NCBI GenBank assembly: GCA_963698265.1
Contig: CAVOQC010000004.1
Span: 682,001-746,000 of the forward strand
Reading direction: 5' to 3'
Length of the DNA: 64,000 bases
Source of the DNA: FEB-7 sp963698265
GTDB lineage: Bacteria; Pseudomonadota; Gammaproteobacteria; Burkholderiales; Usitatibacteraceae
A program made the position numbers and the translations under genes. The notes beneath the pieces are model-generated. The model saw nothing but the letters and a program-made list of their open reading frames with translations. It was not told the origin of the DNA and made no database searches. Below are positions 1-9,615 of the stretch, one piece after another. Numbering within the stretch: the first letter of the stretch is position 1; each line of letters opens with the position of its first letter.

Positions 1-2
1 AC

Positions 3-722
3 ACCGTGGCCTACCTCGGCTACAACGGCGACGGGCACCTCGGGCGCTGGAACCTGCAGGCCTCCGTGTACGCCGCCCTCGGCCGCGACGAGCGCCACCC
101 GCTCGCGGGGCGGCCCCAGGACATCCGCGCGGGCTTCGCGGCGGCCGAACTCTCGCGCGACTTCAGCTGGCTGCGCCTGCGCCTGAGCGCGCTCGCCTCC
201 TCGGGCGACAAGGATCCCTTCGACGGGAAGGCCACCGGCTTCGACGCGATCCTCGAGAACCCGCAGTTCGCGGGCGCCGACACGAGCTTCTGGATCCGCC
301 AGGCGGTGCCCCTGGTGGGCGGCGGCGGCGTTGCCCTCTCGGGGCGCAACGGCGTGCTGCCGAGCCTGCGCTCGTCGAAGGACCAGGGGCAGTCCAATTT
401 CGTGAACCCCGGCCTGCTCCTCCTCGGCGCGGGCGCCGACGCCGACCTGATGCCGCAGCTGCGCGCGATCGCCAACGTCTCCTACCTGCGCTTCCAGGAC
501 ACCACCGTGCTCGGCGTGCTGAGGAACCAGGCGCCGCCACACCGCGAGATCGGCTGGGACCTTTCCGCCGGCGTGCAGTACCGGCCCTTCATGAGCCAGA
601 ACCTGGTCCTCAACGCCTCCGCCGCGGCACTCCTGCCCGGCAAGGGCCTGAAGCAGCTCTACGACGAGGACCGGCGCGGGCCGCAGTACTCGATCCTCGT
701 GAACCTCCTCCTCAACTACTGA
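3..722 (+). CDS. Outer-membrane beta-barrel protein, C-terminal part (5' end outside window)
   Basis: The reading frame is open to the left edge, so the apparent GTG at base 6 is probably internal and this is only the last ~239 residues. Alternating hydrophobic/polar segments rich in aromatic, Gly and Leu residues, with a final strand ending in LLLNY (C-terminal aromatic residue), are typical of an outer-membrane beta barrel. No enzyme motif is seen. It sits 28 bp upstream of a secreted decaheme cytochrome, so a role as porin partner of that cytochrome (a porin-cytochrome conduit) is possible, but this is inference from position only. It could equally be an unrelated large outer-membrane protein; the missing N-terminus would decide. 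Confidence 0.6.
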   Translation, partial: TVAYLGYNGDGHLGRWNLQASVYAALGRDERHPLAGRPQDIRAGFAAAELSRDFSWLRLRLSALASSGDKDPFDGKATGFDAILENPQFAGADTSFWIRQAVPLVGGGGVALSGRNGVLPSLRSSKDQGQSNFVNPGLLLLGAGADADLMPQLRAIANVSYLRFQDTTVLGVLRNQAPPHREIGWDLSAGVQYRPFMSQNLVLNASAAALLPGKGLKQLYDEDRRGPQYSILVNLLLNY

Positions 723-750
723 TCTCCCACCAGGCGCGCCGGCAAAGACC

Positions 751-3700
751 ATGACTCGACGACTCCCCCTCGCGCTGGCCGCCATCGCCCTCGCCCTCGC
801 GGTGCGGGCCGACTCCGGCGCCGAGAAGCCCGTGGCGCGCACGCACGTCACCCACGCGCCGGCGCCGGAGCGCCAGACGCCCGCCCAGGCCAAGGCGAAG
901 AGCGACGGGTGCATGAGCTGCCACACCGCGACGGACCGCCACACGATGCACCAGAACCCCGCGGTGCAGCTCGGCTGCACGGACTGCCACGGAGGCGACG
1001 CGGCGGTCGAGAAGCCCCGGGGAGCCGAGCGCAAGGACCCCGCCTACGAGGAAGCGCTCGCCCGGTCCCACGTGCTGCCGCGCTACCCCCTGGGATGGAA
1101 ATGGCCCTCGAGCGCGAACCCCGAGGGCAGCTACACGCTCCTGAACCGCGAGGCGCCCGAGTACATCCGCTTCATCAATCCGGGCGACCTGCGCATCGCC
1201 CGCGAGGCCTGCGGCGCCTGCCACCTCCCCATCATCCAGGCGTCCGAGCGCAGCCTCATGTCGACCTCGGCCATGCTCTGGGGCGGGGCGGCCTACAACA
1301 ACGGCATCCTGCCCTACAAGCGCTACATCCTCGGCGAGGCCTACACGCGCGAGGGCATCGGCGCCTCGCTCCTGAACCCGGTGGCCCCGACGGACTTCCT
1401 CACCCACAAGGGAATCCTGCCGAGCCTCACCGCGCTGCCGGCGTGGGAGACGATCCCGCCGGCCGACGTCTTCCGGGTCTTCGAGCGCGGCGGGCGCGTG
1501 ATCTCCTCGCTCTTCCCCGAGATCGGCCTGCCCAACAACACCGGAATCCTGCAGCGTCTCGACGAACCGGGCCGGCCCGACCTCAAGCAGTCCAACCGCG
1601 GCCCCGGCACGGGAAGCCGCATCGCCGTGCCGGTGATCAACATCACCAAGACGCGCCTGAACGACCCGCACCTGTGGTTCCTCGGCACGAACGAGCAGCC
1701 CGGCGACTACCGGTCCTCGGGCTGCAGCGCCTGCCACACGGTGTACGCCAACGACCGCGACGAGAAGCATTCGGGGATCTACGCGAAGTACGGGCACGCG
1801 GGAGAGACGGCGACGAAGGACCCGACCATCCCCCGGGGGCGCTCCGGCCACCCGATCCGCCACGAGTTCACGCGCGCCATCCCCTCGTCGCAGTGCATGG
1901 TCTGCCACATGCACCAGCCCAACGTGTTCGTGAACTCCTACTACGGCACGATCATGTGGGATTACGAGTCGGACGCGCCGCACATGTGGCCGGAGAAGCA
2001 GAAGTACCCCACGCACGACGAGGCGAGGAAGATCCTCGATCGCAACCCCGAGGAGGCGGCCATCCGCGGCAAGTGGGGCGACCCGGAGTTCCTGAAGGAC
2101 GTCGCGAGCCTGAACCCGAAGCTCCAGGACACGCAGTTCGCCGACTACCACGGCCACGGCTGGAACTTCCGCGCCGTCTTCAAGCGCGACCGCAAGGGCA
2201 CGCTCCTCGACAAGGACGGCAAGCCCGTCGCGGACGAGGACCCGCAGAAGTTCAAGAAGGCGGTTCACCTCACCTCCATCCACCTGGACGTGGGCTTCCA
2301 CTGCGTCGACTGCCACTTCTCCCAGGACATGCACGGCAACGGCCACCTCTACGGCGAGGTTGCCGCGGCGGTCGAGGTCGACTGCCGCGACTGCCACGGG
2401 ACGGCGGGCCAGTACCCGACGCTCAGGACCTCCGGGCCGGCCGCCAGGCCCGGCGGCATGGACATGACGCTCTTGAGGACCCAGGACGGCCGCAAGCGCT
2501 TCGAGTGGCGCGAAGGCAAGCTCTTCCAGCGCTCGGCGATCTACCCGGATCTCGAGTGGGAGATGTCGCTCGTGAAGGACACGGTGACGCCCGGAAACGC
2601 CCACTACAACGAGAAGGCGGCGCGCGCGAAGCTCATGCGCACCGGCGAGGCGGGCCAGAAGGGGCAGTGGGGTCCCGGCGCCAAGGACTATGCGCACGCC
2701 GACGAGAAGATGACCTGCTTCACCTGCCACCTCTCGTGGACCACGAGCTGCGGTGGCTGCCACCTGCCCATCCAGGCCAACTGGAAGACCGAGCGCCAGC
2801 ACTACGAGGGGGGCGAGACCCGCAACTACGCCACCTACAATCCGCAGGTCGCCCGCGACGAGATGTTCCAGCTGGGCCGGCACGGGCCGGTCAAGGGCGG
2901 GCGCATCGCACCCATCCGTTCGTCCTCGGCGCTGGTGCTCTCCTCGACCAACATCAACCGCGAGCGGATCTACATCCAGCAGCCGCCGGTGGCCGCGAGC
3001 GGCTTCTCCTCGCAGGCGTTCGCCCCGCACTACCCGCACACGGAGCGAAAGACCGAGACCAAGGGCTGCGGGGACTGCCACGTCTCCGACGCGAACGACA
3101 ACAACGCGATCATGGCGCAGATGCTGCTGCACGGGACCAACTTCGTGAACTTCGTGGGCTTCAACGTATGGATGGGCCAGGAGCGGCACGTGCAGGCGGT
3201 GCAGGTCACGGAGTGGGAGGAGCCGCAGGCCGTGATCGGCAGCTACCTGCACCGCTACGCCTACCCGGACTGGTACGCCGACCACGAAAAGCGCGGCCGG
3301 CGCCTCCCCGAAGCCCACGACCACGCCGCCCGGGGGCCGGCGGGCTGTGTGGCGATCCGCGGCGAGTACTTCTTCTCGGCGGAAGGGGCGGGCGGGCTGC
3401 GCGTGTACGACGTGGCGTCCATCGGGAACAAGGGTGTCTCGCAGCGGATCGTGAGCGCGCCGTTCTCGCCGCTCGGCCACGACACGCACGTGGGATCGCG
3501 CGACGCGACTTGCGTGGCGCTACCCACCAACCAGCCGATCGCGCCGGAGCGAAACCGCGGCGACCTGATGCGCAAGGTGAACCAGGAGCAGCCCTTCCAC
3601 CCGATCTACAACTACGCGGTGGTGACCGATGCCGAGGAAGGCCTGATCGTGGTCGACGTGAACACGCTCGCCGACGGGGAGCCGCGCAACAACTTCCTCA

Positions 3701-4548
3701 AGCGCGCGGTGACCTGGAACGAGGGCGGCATCCTGCGGGGCGCGCGGCACGTGACGCTCGGCGGGCGATACGCCTACGTGGCCGCGGCCGCGGGGCTCGT
3801 GGTGGTCGACCTGGACGACCCGTTGAAGCCGCGCACGGCAGCGGTGGTTCCGCTCAAGGGCGCGCGCGCCTCGGCGCTCCAGTTCCGCTATCTCTTCGTG
3901 ACCGGCGACGAGGGCTTCCGGGCGATCGACGTGACGATCCCGGAGAAGGCCGCGCTCGTCGCAGGGTCGCTCGTGCCGCTGGCCGACGCCCGGCGCATCT
4001 ACGTCGCGCGCACCTATGCCTACGTCGCGGCGGGCAAGGACGGGCTCGCGATCGTCGACGTGGAGAAGCCGGGGGAGCCGCGGCTCTTCCGCATGTTCGA
4101 CGACGGCGGAAAGATGAACGACGCCCGCGACGTGGTCGTGGCCACCACCAACGCCTCGGCCATCGCCTATGTCGCCGACGGCGCCAACGGCCTGAAGGTC
4201 CTTCAGCTCACCTCTCCCGAGATCCAGCCGAAGTTCTACGGTTTCAGCCCCGAGCCCAGGCCGCGGGTGATCGCCTGGCGCGAGACCGCCTCGCCCGCGC
4301 TCTCGCTCGCCAAGGGACTGGATCGCGACCGTGCCGTGGACGAGACGGGCGGGCAGATCGCGGTCTTCGGGCGGATCGGCGCGCGCCCCTTCACGCGCGA
4401 AGAGCAGCAGAAGTTCTACCTGCGGCCCGACGGCAGCGTCTGGACCGTGAGCGACACCGACAGGCCCGGGGACTTCCGGGACGAGCGGCCACCGGCCGAT
4501 CGCGCACCGAAACCACGCGGCGAGACGAGGAAGGCGGAGGCCCGATGA
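751..4548 (+). CDS. Secreted decaheme c-type cytochrome with C-terminal LVIVD-repeat domain
   Basis: Protein of 1265 residues. It starts with a signal peptide (Arg-Arg then a Leu/Ala-rich core, ending about ADS at residue 22). Ten CxxCH haem-binding motifs lie between about residues 54 (CMSCH) and 777 (CGDCH), including CTDCH, CGACH, CSACH, CMVCH, CVDCH, CRDCH, CFTCH and CGGCH. From about residue 865 to 1165 there are repeated segments of the LVVVDLDDP / LAIVDVEKPGEP type, matching LVIVD repeats, which fold as a beta propeller. It is therefore a periplasmic or cell-surface electron-transfer protein joined to a propeller. The stop codon overlaps the start of the next cytochrome gene (ATGA), so the two are translationally coupled. 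Substrate or redox partner cannot be read from sequence. Confidence 0.85.
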   Translation: MTRRLPLALAAIALALAVRADSGAEKPVARTHVTHAPAPERQTPAQAKAKSDGCMSCHTATDRHTMHQNPAVQLGCTDCHGGDAAVEKPRGAERKDPAYEEALARSHVLPRYPLGWKWPSSANPEGSYTLLNREAPEYIRFINPGDLRIAREACGACHLPIIQASERSLMSTSAMLWGGAAYNNGILPYKRYILGEAYTREGIGASLLNPVAPTDFLTHKGILPSLTALPAWETIPPADVFRVFERGGRVISSLFPEIGLPNNTGILQRLDEPGRPDLKQSNRGPGTGSRIAVPVINITKTRLNDPHLWFLGTNEQPGDYRSSGCSACHTVYANDRDEKHSGIYAKYGHAGETATKDPTIPRGRSGHPIRHEFTRAIPSSQCMVCHMHQPNVFVNSYYGTIMWDYESDAPHMWPEKQKYPTHDEARKILDRNPEEAAIRGKWGDPEFLKDVASLNPKLQDTQFADYHGHGWNFRAVFKRDRKGTLLDKDGKPVADEDPQKFKKAVHLTSIHLDVGFHCVDCHFSQDMHGNGHLYGEVAAAVEVDCRDCHGTAGQYPTLRTSGPAARPGGMDMTLLRTQDGRKRFEWREGKLFQRSAIYPDLEWEMSLVKDTVTPGNAHYNEKAARAKLMRTGEAGQKGQWGPGAKDYAHADEKMTCFTCHLSWTTSCGGCHLPIQANWKTERQHYEGGETRNYATYNPQVARDEMFQLGRHGPVKGGRIAPIRSSSALVLSSTNINRERIYIQQPPVAASGFSSQAFAPHYPHTERKTETKGCGDCHVSDANDNNAIMAQMLLHGTNFVNFVGFNVWMGQERHVQAVQVTEWEEPQAVIGSYLHRYAYPDWYADHEKRGRRLPEAHDHAARGPAGCVAIRGEYFFSAEGAGGLRVYDVASIGNKGVSQRIVSAPFSPLGHDTHVGSRDATCVALPTNQPIAPERNRGDLMRKVNQEQPFHPIYNYAVVTDAEEGLIVVDVNTLADGEPRNNFLKRAVTWNEGGILRGARHVTLGGRYAYVAAAAGLVVVDLDDPLKPRTAAVVPLKGARASALQFRYLFVTGDEGFRAIDVTIPEKAALVAGSLVPLADARRIYVARTYAYVAAGKDGLAIVDVEKPGEPRLFRMFDDGGKMNDARDVVVATTNASAIAYVADGANGLKVLQLTSPEIQPKFYGFSPEPRPRVIAWRETASPALSLAKGLDRDRAVDETGGQIAVFGRIGARPFTREEQQKFYLRPDGSVWTVSDTDRPGDFRDERPPADRAPKPRGETRKAEAR

Positions 4549-5858
4549 AGACGATCCTGGCCCACGGGCTGGCTTGGGCGGCACTGTGCGCGTCGGCGGC
4601 TGACGCGCCGCCGCTTCCGTACGAGGCGAAGGCCACACACCTGGGCGTGGTCAACTGCGCCTCGAGCCTCTGCCACGGCTCCATCACCGAATGGAAGGGC
4701 TCCAACGTCCTGCAGAACGAGTACGTGACCTGGTCGCGGGTGGACAAGCACGCGCTGCGCGCCAACCAGGTGCTGTGGAACGATCGCAGCAAGCGCATCG
4801 TCGCCAACCTCGGGCTGCGCCAGCCTGCCCACGAGGCGAAGCTCTGCGTTGACTGCCACGGCCACAATCCGCCCGCCGAGCTCCGGGGCGAGCGATTCAA
4901 GGCCGCCGACGGCGTGAGCTGCGAGGCCTGCCACGGGCCCGCCGAGCACTGGATCAAGTCCCACGTGGCGCCGGGGGCCACCCACGAGGAGAACCTGAAG
5001 AACGGACTCTACCCGACGGAGGATCCGGTGGCGCTCGCGCGGCTGTGCCTTTCCTGCCACTTCGGCAACAAGGACAAGTTCGTCACCCACCGCATCATGG
5101 GGGCGGGCCACCCGCGCATCAGCTTCGAGCTGGACACCTTCACGCAGACGCAGCCGCCGCACTTCGTGATCGACGAGGACTGGCAGAAGCGCAAGGGGCG
5201 CTGGGACGGCGTTCGCGTCTGGGCCATCGGCCAGGCCCTGGCGGCCCAGGAGCAGCTCGACGTCGTGCTCGACCCGAAGCGCGGCCGCGACGGGCTCTTT
5301 CCGGAGCTCGTCGTGTTCGACTGCCACGCCTGCCACCACCCCATGTCCGACACGAGGTGGAAGCCGCGGGTGGGCACGCGCCCCGGCACGATCCGCTTCA
5401 ACGACGCGAACCTGCTGATGCTCCGGCAGATCGTGCGGCAGACCTTCCCCGGGGAGTCGGCGACCTTCAACGACCTCGTGCTGCAACTGCACCGGGCGGT
5501 GGCGGGAGAGGGCGGGGACGCGCACGAGGCCGCCCGGCGCCTGCGCAAGGGACTCGAAGCGGTGGTCGCGAAGCTGCGTCCGCGGGAGTTCAACGACCGC
5601 GACCTGCGGGCGATCCTCGCTGGGCTCGTGGAAGACGGCATCGCGGGGCAGTACGGGGATTACGCGGGCGCGGAACAGGCGTCCATGGCGATCGCGAGCG
5701 TGCTCAACTTCCTGGCCAGGCGCGGTGCGCTCGCAGACGTGCGAGGCGCGAACACGGCGCTGGACCGCGTCTTCGAGACGGTCCGGAACGACGAGAAGTA
5801 CCGGCTCGAGCGCTTCCAGGCGGCGCTTGCGGAACTCAAGACCTTCGTGGCGAGGTGA
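4545..5858 (+). CDS. Pentaheme cytochrome c, cytochrome c554-like
   Basis: Protein of 437 residues with a short signal peptide ending near CASAADA. Haem sites: an unusual CX4CH site (C-ASSL-CH, Cys38) followed by CVDCH, CEACH, CLSCH and CHACH. The first CX4CH followed by several CxxCH sites is the layout I associate with the cytochrome c554 family. The C-terminal ~130 residues are haem-free and helical. It starts at the ATG overlapping the stop of the decaheme gene, and is followed 5 bp later by the FAD/ferredoxin fusion gene, so all three are one operon. Likely a periplasmic electron carrier for the decaheme protein. Typical c554 is tetrahaem; the fifth site and the actual donor are unproven. 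Confidence 0.8.
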   Translation: MKTILAHGLAWAALCASAADAPPLPYEAKATHLGVVNCASSLCHGSITEWKGSNVLQNEYVTWSRVDKHALRANQVLWNDRSKRIVANLGLRQPAHEAKLCVDCHGHNPPAELRGERFKAADGVSCEACHGPAEHWIKSHVAPGATHEENLKNGLYPTEDPVALARLCLSCHFGNKDKFVTHRIMGAGHPRISFELDTFTQTQPPHFVIDEDWQKRKGRWDGVRVWAIGQALAAQEQLDVVLDPKRGRDGLFPELVVFDCHACHHPMSDTRWKPRVGTRPGTIRFNDANLLMLRQIVRQTFPGESATFNDLVLQLHRAVAGEGGDAHEAARRLRKGLEAVVAKLRPREFNDRDLRAILAGLVEDGIAGQYGDYAGAEQASMAIASVLNFLARRGALADVRGANTALDRVFETVRNDEKYRLERFQAALAELKTFVAR

Positions 5859-5863
5859 CCGGC

Positions 5864-8293
5864 ATGTCCTCCCAGTTCGACCAACGCACGGAATTCCGCT
5901 GGTACAAGGTGGGCATCATCGGCTCGGGCCCCGCGGGGCTCTCGGCCGCCGCCCACGCCGCCGAACTCGGCGTCTCCCACGTGCTGCTGGAGAGCGAGCG
6001 GCAGGCCTCCAACACGATCTTCAAGTACCAGAAGGGCAAGCACGTGATGGCCGAGCCGCAGATCCTGCCGCTCCGGAGCCCCATGAGCTTCGCCGCCGGC
6101 AAGCGCGAGGAGATCCTCGAGAAGTGGGACGAGGAGCTGAAGCGGCACAAGGTGAAAATCCAGTATGGCGAGGAGGCCGTCTCGATCACCGGCGAGGACA
6201 ACCGCTTCGAGGTGAGGACAAAAGGGGGCGAGGTCTACTTCTGCAGGAAGATCGTGCTGGCCATCGGCCTGCAGGGGAACCTGAGGAAGCTCGGCGTCGA
6301 GGGAGAGTCCCTCGAGGGGGTGCAGTACCAGCTCGACGACCCGAAGGAGTACGAGGACGAGACGATCGTCGTCGTGGGCGCAGGCGACGCGGCGATCGAG
6401 AACGCGCTCGCGCTCTCCGAGCAGAACCGCGTGATCCTCGTGAACCGCAACGAGGAGTTCACGCGTTGCAAGGAGGGAAACCTGACCCTGGTCCTCGCCG
6501 CGATCAAGGAGGGCCGCGTCGAGATCCGCTACGGCACCTCGGCGGCAAGGGTCGAGCGGATGGGAGGCGAGGTCCCGCTGCGCTTCTCCGTGAAGAGCCC
6601 CGACGGGCCCGACACGATCGAATGCCACCGCATCATCGCGCGGCTGGGCGGCATCCCACCGAGAAAGCTCGTGGAGAGCTTCGGCGTGAAGTTCCCCACC
6701 TCCGACCCGAACGCGGTGCCGGAACTCTCGGACACCTACGAATCGAACGTGAAGGGCCTCTACATCGTGGGCGCGCTGGGCGGCTACCCGCTCATCAAGC
6801 AGGCGATGAACCAGGGATACGAGGTGGTCGAGTCGGCTCTGGGGCGGCAGGTCGAGCCCGCGGACGAGCCGCTCCTCGCGAAGGCCTTCGCGGGCTTCTC
6901 GCGCACCATGAAGGTGGCGCAGGTGCTCGACGTGATCCAGGCGGAAGTGCCGTTGCTCAGTGGCATCAATCGCCTGCAGTTGCGGGAGTTCATGCTGGAG
7001 AGCGCGCTCGTCACGCCGCGCGAGGGCGAGGTCCTCTTCCGGCGCAACGACTACACCAACTCGTTCTTCATGATCGTCGCGGGGGACGTGCGCATCGAGG
7101 GCGACGGCGGCAAGGAGTTCGTGCTCGGCGCCGGCGAGTTCTTCGGCGAACTGGGCCTCATCTCCGGCAGGCGGCGCTCGAGCACCGTGCGCGCGGGGCC
7201 GCACTGCGCCCTGATCGAGGCGCCCCGCCGCGCGATGCTGAAGCTCGTGGCTTCCGTCGAGGCGGTGCGCAAGTCCGTGGACGAGACCTTCCTCAAGCGC
7301 GCCGTGCGCGCCTATCTCGCGCCGATGCTGCCGGAGAACGAGCTCGCCGAGCTGGTGGCGAGCGGCGTCGAGGTGCGCAAGTACGGCGGCAACGAGACTC
7401 TCTTCAAGGAAGGCGACGCCTCCGATGGCCTCTACCTGCTGCGCCGCGGCTCGGTGATGGTCTCCCGTGAGATCGCGGGGCGCGAGGTGGTGCTCTCCTA
7501 CCTCTCCGCGGGCAACTACGTGGGCGAGATGGCGCTGCTCACCGACTCGCCGCGCTCGGCCACGGTGCGCGCCGCGGTGACGACGGAGGCGGTGGTGCTC
7601 GACGCCGAGGTCTTCAAGCGCATCCTGGGCAGGAACCCCAAGTGGCGCGAGGAAATGGAGTCGCGCTTCCTGGATCGCCTGCGCGTGAACGCGGCGATGG
7701 AGGCCGCGCCGGACCCGGGCAACGTGATCGCCTTCCTGCTGCAGCAGGGCGTGGGAGAGGCGACCGATGTCCTGCTCATCGACGAGAGCCTGTGCGTGCG
7801 CTGCGACAACTGCGAGAAGGCCTGCGCCGACGTCCACGACGGCACCTCGCGCCTGGACCGCGAGGCTGGCCCGACCTTCGCCGAGATCCACGTGCCGACC
7901 TCGTGCCGGCACTGCGAGCATCCGCACTGCATGAAGGACTGCCCGCCGGATGCGATCCACCGCTCGGCCAACGGCGAGGTCTACGTGGACGACAGCTGCA
8001 TCGGCTGCGGCAACTGCGAGAAGAACTGCCCCTACGGGGTGATCCAGCTCGCCCCCGTGGACCCGAAGCGCCGCCGTCCGAGCCTGTGGTCGTGGCTCGT
8101 ACTGGGTCTCGGCCCGGAACCGGGGCTGGAGCCCAAGCCCAAGGGCAAGGACATCCCGAAGAAGGCGGTGAAGTGCGACATGTGCAAGGACCTGCCCGGG
8201 GGAGCCGCGTGCGTGCGTGCCTGCCCGACGGGTGCGGCAATCCGGGTGAGCCCGGACGAGTTCCTCAACTACGCGCAGACGTCGGAAGCCTGA
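5864..8293 (+). CDS. YpdA/thioredoxin-reductase-like FAD domain fused to two cNMP-binding domains and a four-cluster ferredoxin domain
   Basis: Protein of 809 residues with three parts. Residues ~10-330 are a two-dinucleotide-binding flavoprotein domain (FAD motif GSGPAGLSAAAHAAELG; NAD(P) motif VVGAGDAAIENALAL) of the thioredoxin-reductase/YpdA type, without a redox CxxC in the usual place. Residues ~360-610 contain two CRP-like cyclic-nucleotide-binding domains (motifs GEFFGELGLISG and GNYVGEMALLTDSPRSATVR). Residues ~640-800 carry four [4Fe-4S] motifs (CVRCDNCEKAC, CRHCEHPHCMKDCP, CIGCGNCEKNCP, CDMCK...CVRACP) like HybA/DmsB subunits. No signal peptide, so cytoplasmic. Start ATG is 5 bp after the cytochrome gene. 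Expected role: an NAD(P)H-to-FeS electron path gated by a nucleotide or other effector, feeding or draining the neighbouring cytochromes; this is inference. Confidence 0.8.
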   Translation: MSSQFDQRTEFRWYKVGIIGSGPAGLSAAAHAAELGVSHVLLESERQASNTIFKYQKGKHVMAEPQILPLRSPMSFAAGKREEILEKWDEELKRHKVKIQYGEEAVSITGEDNRFEVRTKGGEVYFCRKIVLAIGLQGNLRKLGVEGESLEGVQYQLDDPKEYEDETIVVVGAGDAAIENALALSEQNRVILVNRNEEFTRCKEGNLTLVLAAIKEGRVEIRYGTSAARVERMGGEVPLRFSVKSPDGPDTIECHRIIARLGGIPPRKLVESFGVKFPTSDPNAVPELSDTYESNVKGLYIVGALGGYPLIKQAMNQGYEVVESALGRQVEPADEPLLAKAFAGFSRTMKVAQVLDVIQAEVPLLSGINRLQLREFMLESALVTPREGEVLFRRNDYTNSFFMIVAGDVRIEGDGGKEFVLGAGEFFGELGLISGRRRSSTVRAGPHCALIEAPRRAMLKLVASVEAVRKSVDETFLKRAVRAYLAPMLPENELAELVASGVEVRKYGGNETLFKEGDASDGLYLLRRGSVMVSREIAGREVVLSYLSAGNYVGEMALLTDSPRSATVRAAVTTEAVVLDAEVFKRILGRNPKWREEMESRFLDRLRVNAAMEAAPDPGNVIAFLLQQGVGEATDVLLIDESLCVRCDNCEKACADVHDGTSRLDREAGPTFAEIHVPTSCRHCEHPHCMKDCPPDAIHRSANGEVYVDDSCIGCGNCEKNCPYGVIQLAPVDPKRRRPSLWSWLVLGLGPEPGLEPKPKGKDIPKKAVKCDMCKDLPGGAACVRACPTGAAIRVSPDEFLNYAQTSEA

Positions 8294-8313
8294 CGGGGCG
8301 CGGGCCCGCCCCG
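8294..8313. terminator. GC-rich hairpin between convergent genes
   Basis: A 7-bp perfect inverted repeat (CGGGGCG / CGCCCCG, 6-nt loop) lies in the 23-bp gap between the convergent ends of the FAD/ferredoxin fusion gene and lplT. There is no T tract on either strand, so it may act as a weak bidirectional terminator or simply reflect high GC. Confidence 0.35.
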
Positions 8314-8316
8314 CGG

Positions 8317-9615
8317 CTAGTGCTTCGCCTCGCCGATGTAGCGGTCGAGGTTCGGATCGGCGCGGTGGTTCGCGGCGTTCCAGCGCATCACCAGGAACAT
8401 GGCCGTGGCGACGAAGACGCCGAAGATGATGATGATCGCGTTGATGTGCAGGTCCAGGCGGATCATCAGGGCGTAGAGCGCCAGCATCACCAGGATGCTC
8501 ACGTTCTCGTTGAAGTTCTGCACCGCGATCGAGTGGCCCGCGGAGAGCAGCACGTGCCCGCGGTGCTGCAGCAGCGCGTTCATGGGCACCACGAAGAAGC
8601 CGGCCATCGCGCCCACGAGCACGAGGATCGCGTAGACGAGCGGCATCCAGGTCACGCCGATCAGGCTCATGAGGACGAGACCCATGAGGACTCCCACCGG
8701 GAGCACGGCGACCGCGCGCTTGAGCGGAATCAGGCGCGCGGCCAGGACCGCCCCCAGGGCGATGCCGACGGCGGAGACGCCCTGCAGCATCGCGCCGCGC
8801 GACAGCGGCAGGTTCAGGTGCTGGTCGGCCCATTTGAGGACGATGAACTGCAGCGTCGCGCCCGCGCCCCAGAAGAGCGTGGTCACCGCGAGGGATATCT
8901 GGCCCAGCTTGTCCCGCCAGAGCGTGGTGAAGCAGTGGGCGAAATCCACGACCAGGCGCAAGGGATTGCGCTCCTGGTGCTTGTAGCGCGCGCCCGTGTC
9001 CGGGATCGCCAGGTTGAAGAGGGCGGCCGCGACGTAGATCCCCGCGATCACCAGGATCGCGGCTTCCGCCGCCGTGTCGACGCCGGTATCGACGAAGGGA
9101 AAGTCGAACGACAGCAGTGCGGCCGAGACATTCGGCCCGATGAGGAGCCCGCCCACCACGGTGCCGATCACGATGGAGAGCACGGTGAGACCCTCGATCC
9201 AGCCGTTGGCCACGACGAGCTGCTCCGGCGGCAGGAGTTCCGTGAGGATGCCGTACTTGGCCGGCGAGTACGCGGCCGCGCCCAGCCCGACCACGGCGTA
9301 CGCCGCGAGGACGTACCAGTGCGGCGCGAGGCCGGGGATGTTCGCCCTGTCGTGGAAGAAGAGCAGCAGGCAGCCGAAGATCTTCACCAGGTTGGTCGCG
9401 AACATGACCTTGCCCTTGGGCATCGAGTCGGCGAAGGCGCCCACGAAGGAGGCGAGCAATACGTAGGACACGGTGAAGAAGAACTTGAGCAGCGGCGTGA
9501 GCCAGGCGGGGCCGTTCAGCTGCAGCAGCAGGGCGATGGAGGCGATGAGGAGGGCGTTGTCGGCGAGGGAGGAGAAGAACTGCGCGGCCATGATGGTGTA
9601 GAACCCGCGCTTCAC
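8317..9615 (-). CDS. lplT: Lysophospholipid transporter LplT (MFS)
   Basis: Protein of 432 residues in the major facilitator superfamily, with about twelve hydrophobic segments. The N-terminus (KRGFYTIMAAQFFSSLADNA) and the loop AAYSPAKYGILTELLPPEQL match LplT, which flips lysophosphatidylethanolamine across the inner membrane for re-acylation by Aas. The start is a GTG whose last two bases overlap the TGA of the upstream EAL gene (GTGA), so the frame open further upstream is a shadow. An acyltransferase partner (aas) is not in the window. Co-transcription with two c-di-GMP genes is unusual for lplT and probably reflects gene packing. Confidence 0.85.
   Translation of the reverse strand: MKRGFYTIMAAQFFSSLADNALLIASIALLLQLNGPAWLTPLLKFFFTVSYVLLASFVGAFADSMPKGKVMFATNLVKIFGCLLLFFHDRANIPGLAPHWYVLAAYAVVGLGAAAYSPAKYGILTELLPPEQLVVANGWIEGLTVLSIVIGTVVGGLLIGPNVSAALLSFDFPFVDTGVDTAAEAAILVIAGIYVAAALFNLAIPDTGARYKHQERNPLRLVVDFAHCFTTLWRDKLGQISLAVTTLFWGAGATLQFIVLKWADQHLNLPLSRGAMLQGVSAVGIALGAVLAARLIPLKRAVAVLPVGVLMGLVLMSLIGVTWMPLVYAILVLVGAMAGFFVVPMNALLQHRGHVLLSAGHSIAVQNFNENVSILVMLALYALMIRLDLHINAIIIIFGVFVATAMFLVMRWNAANHRADPNLDRYIGEAKH

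Noticed and set aside
712..3489. 925-codon open frame on the minus strand
   Set aside because: It is antisense to the decaheme cytochrome gene, is rich in Arg/Val/Leu without motifs, and arises from high GC at third positions. The same holds for the long minus-strand frame at 5660-8833.
909..4544. Plus-strand frame running into the pentaheme cytochrome gene
   Set aside because: The part before 4545 is an Arg/Pro-rich shadow of the decaheme gene; the signal peptide and family homology begin at the ATG at 4545.
5864..6850. Thioredoxin reductase
   Set aside because: The FAD/NAD(P) folds fit, but the redox-active CxxC is absent, so a YpdA-like oxidoreductase is the safer call.
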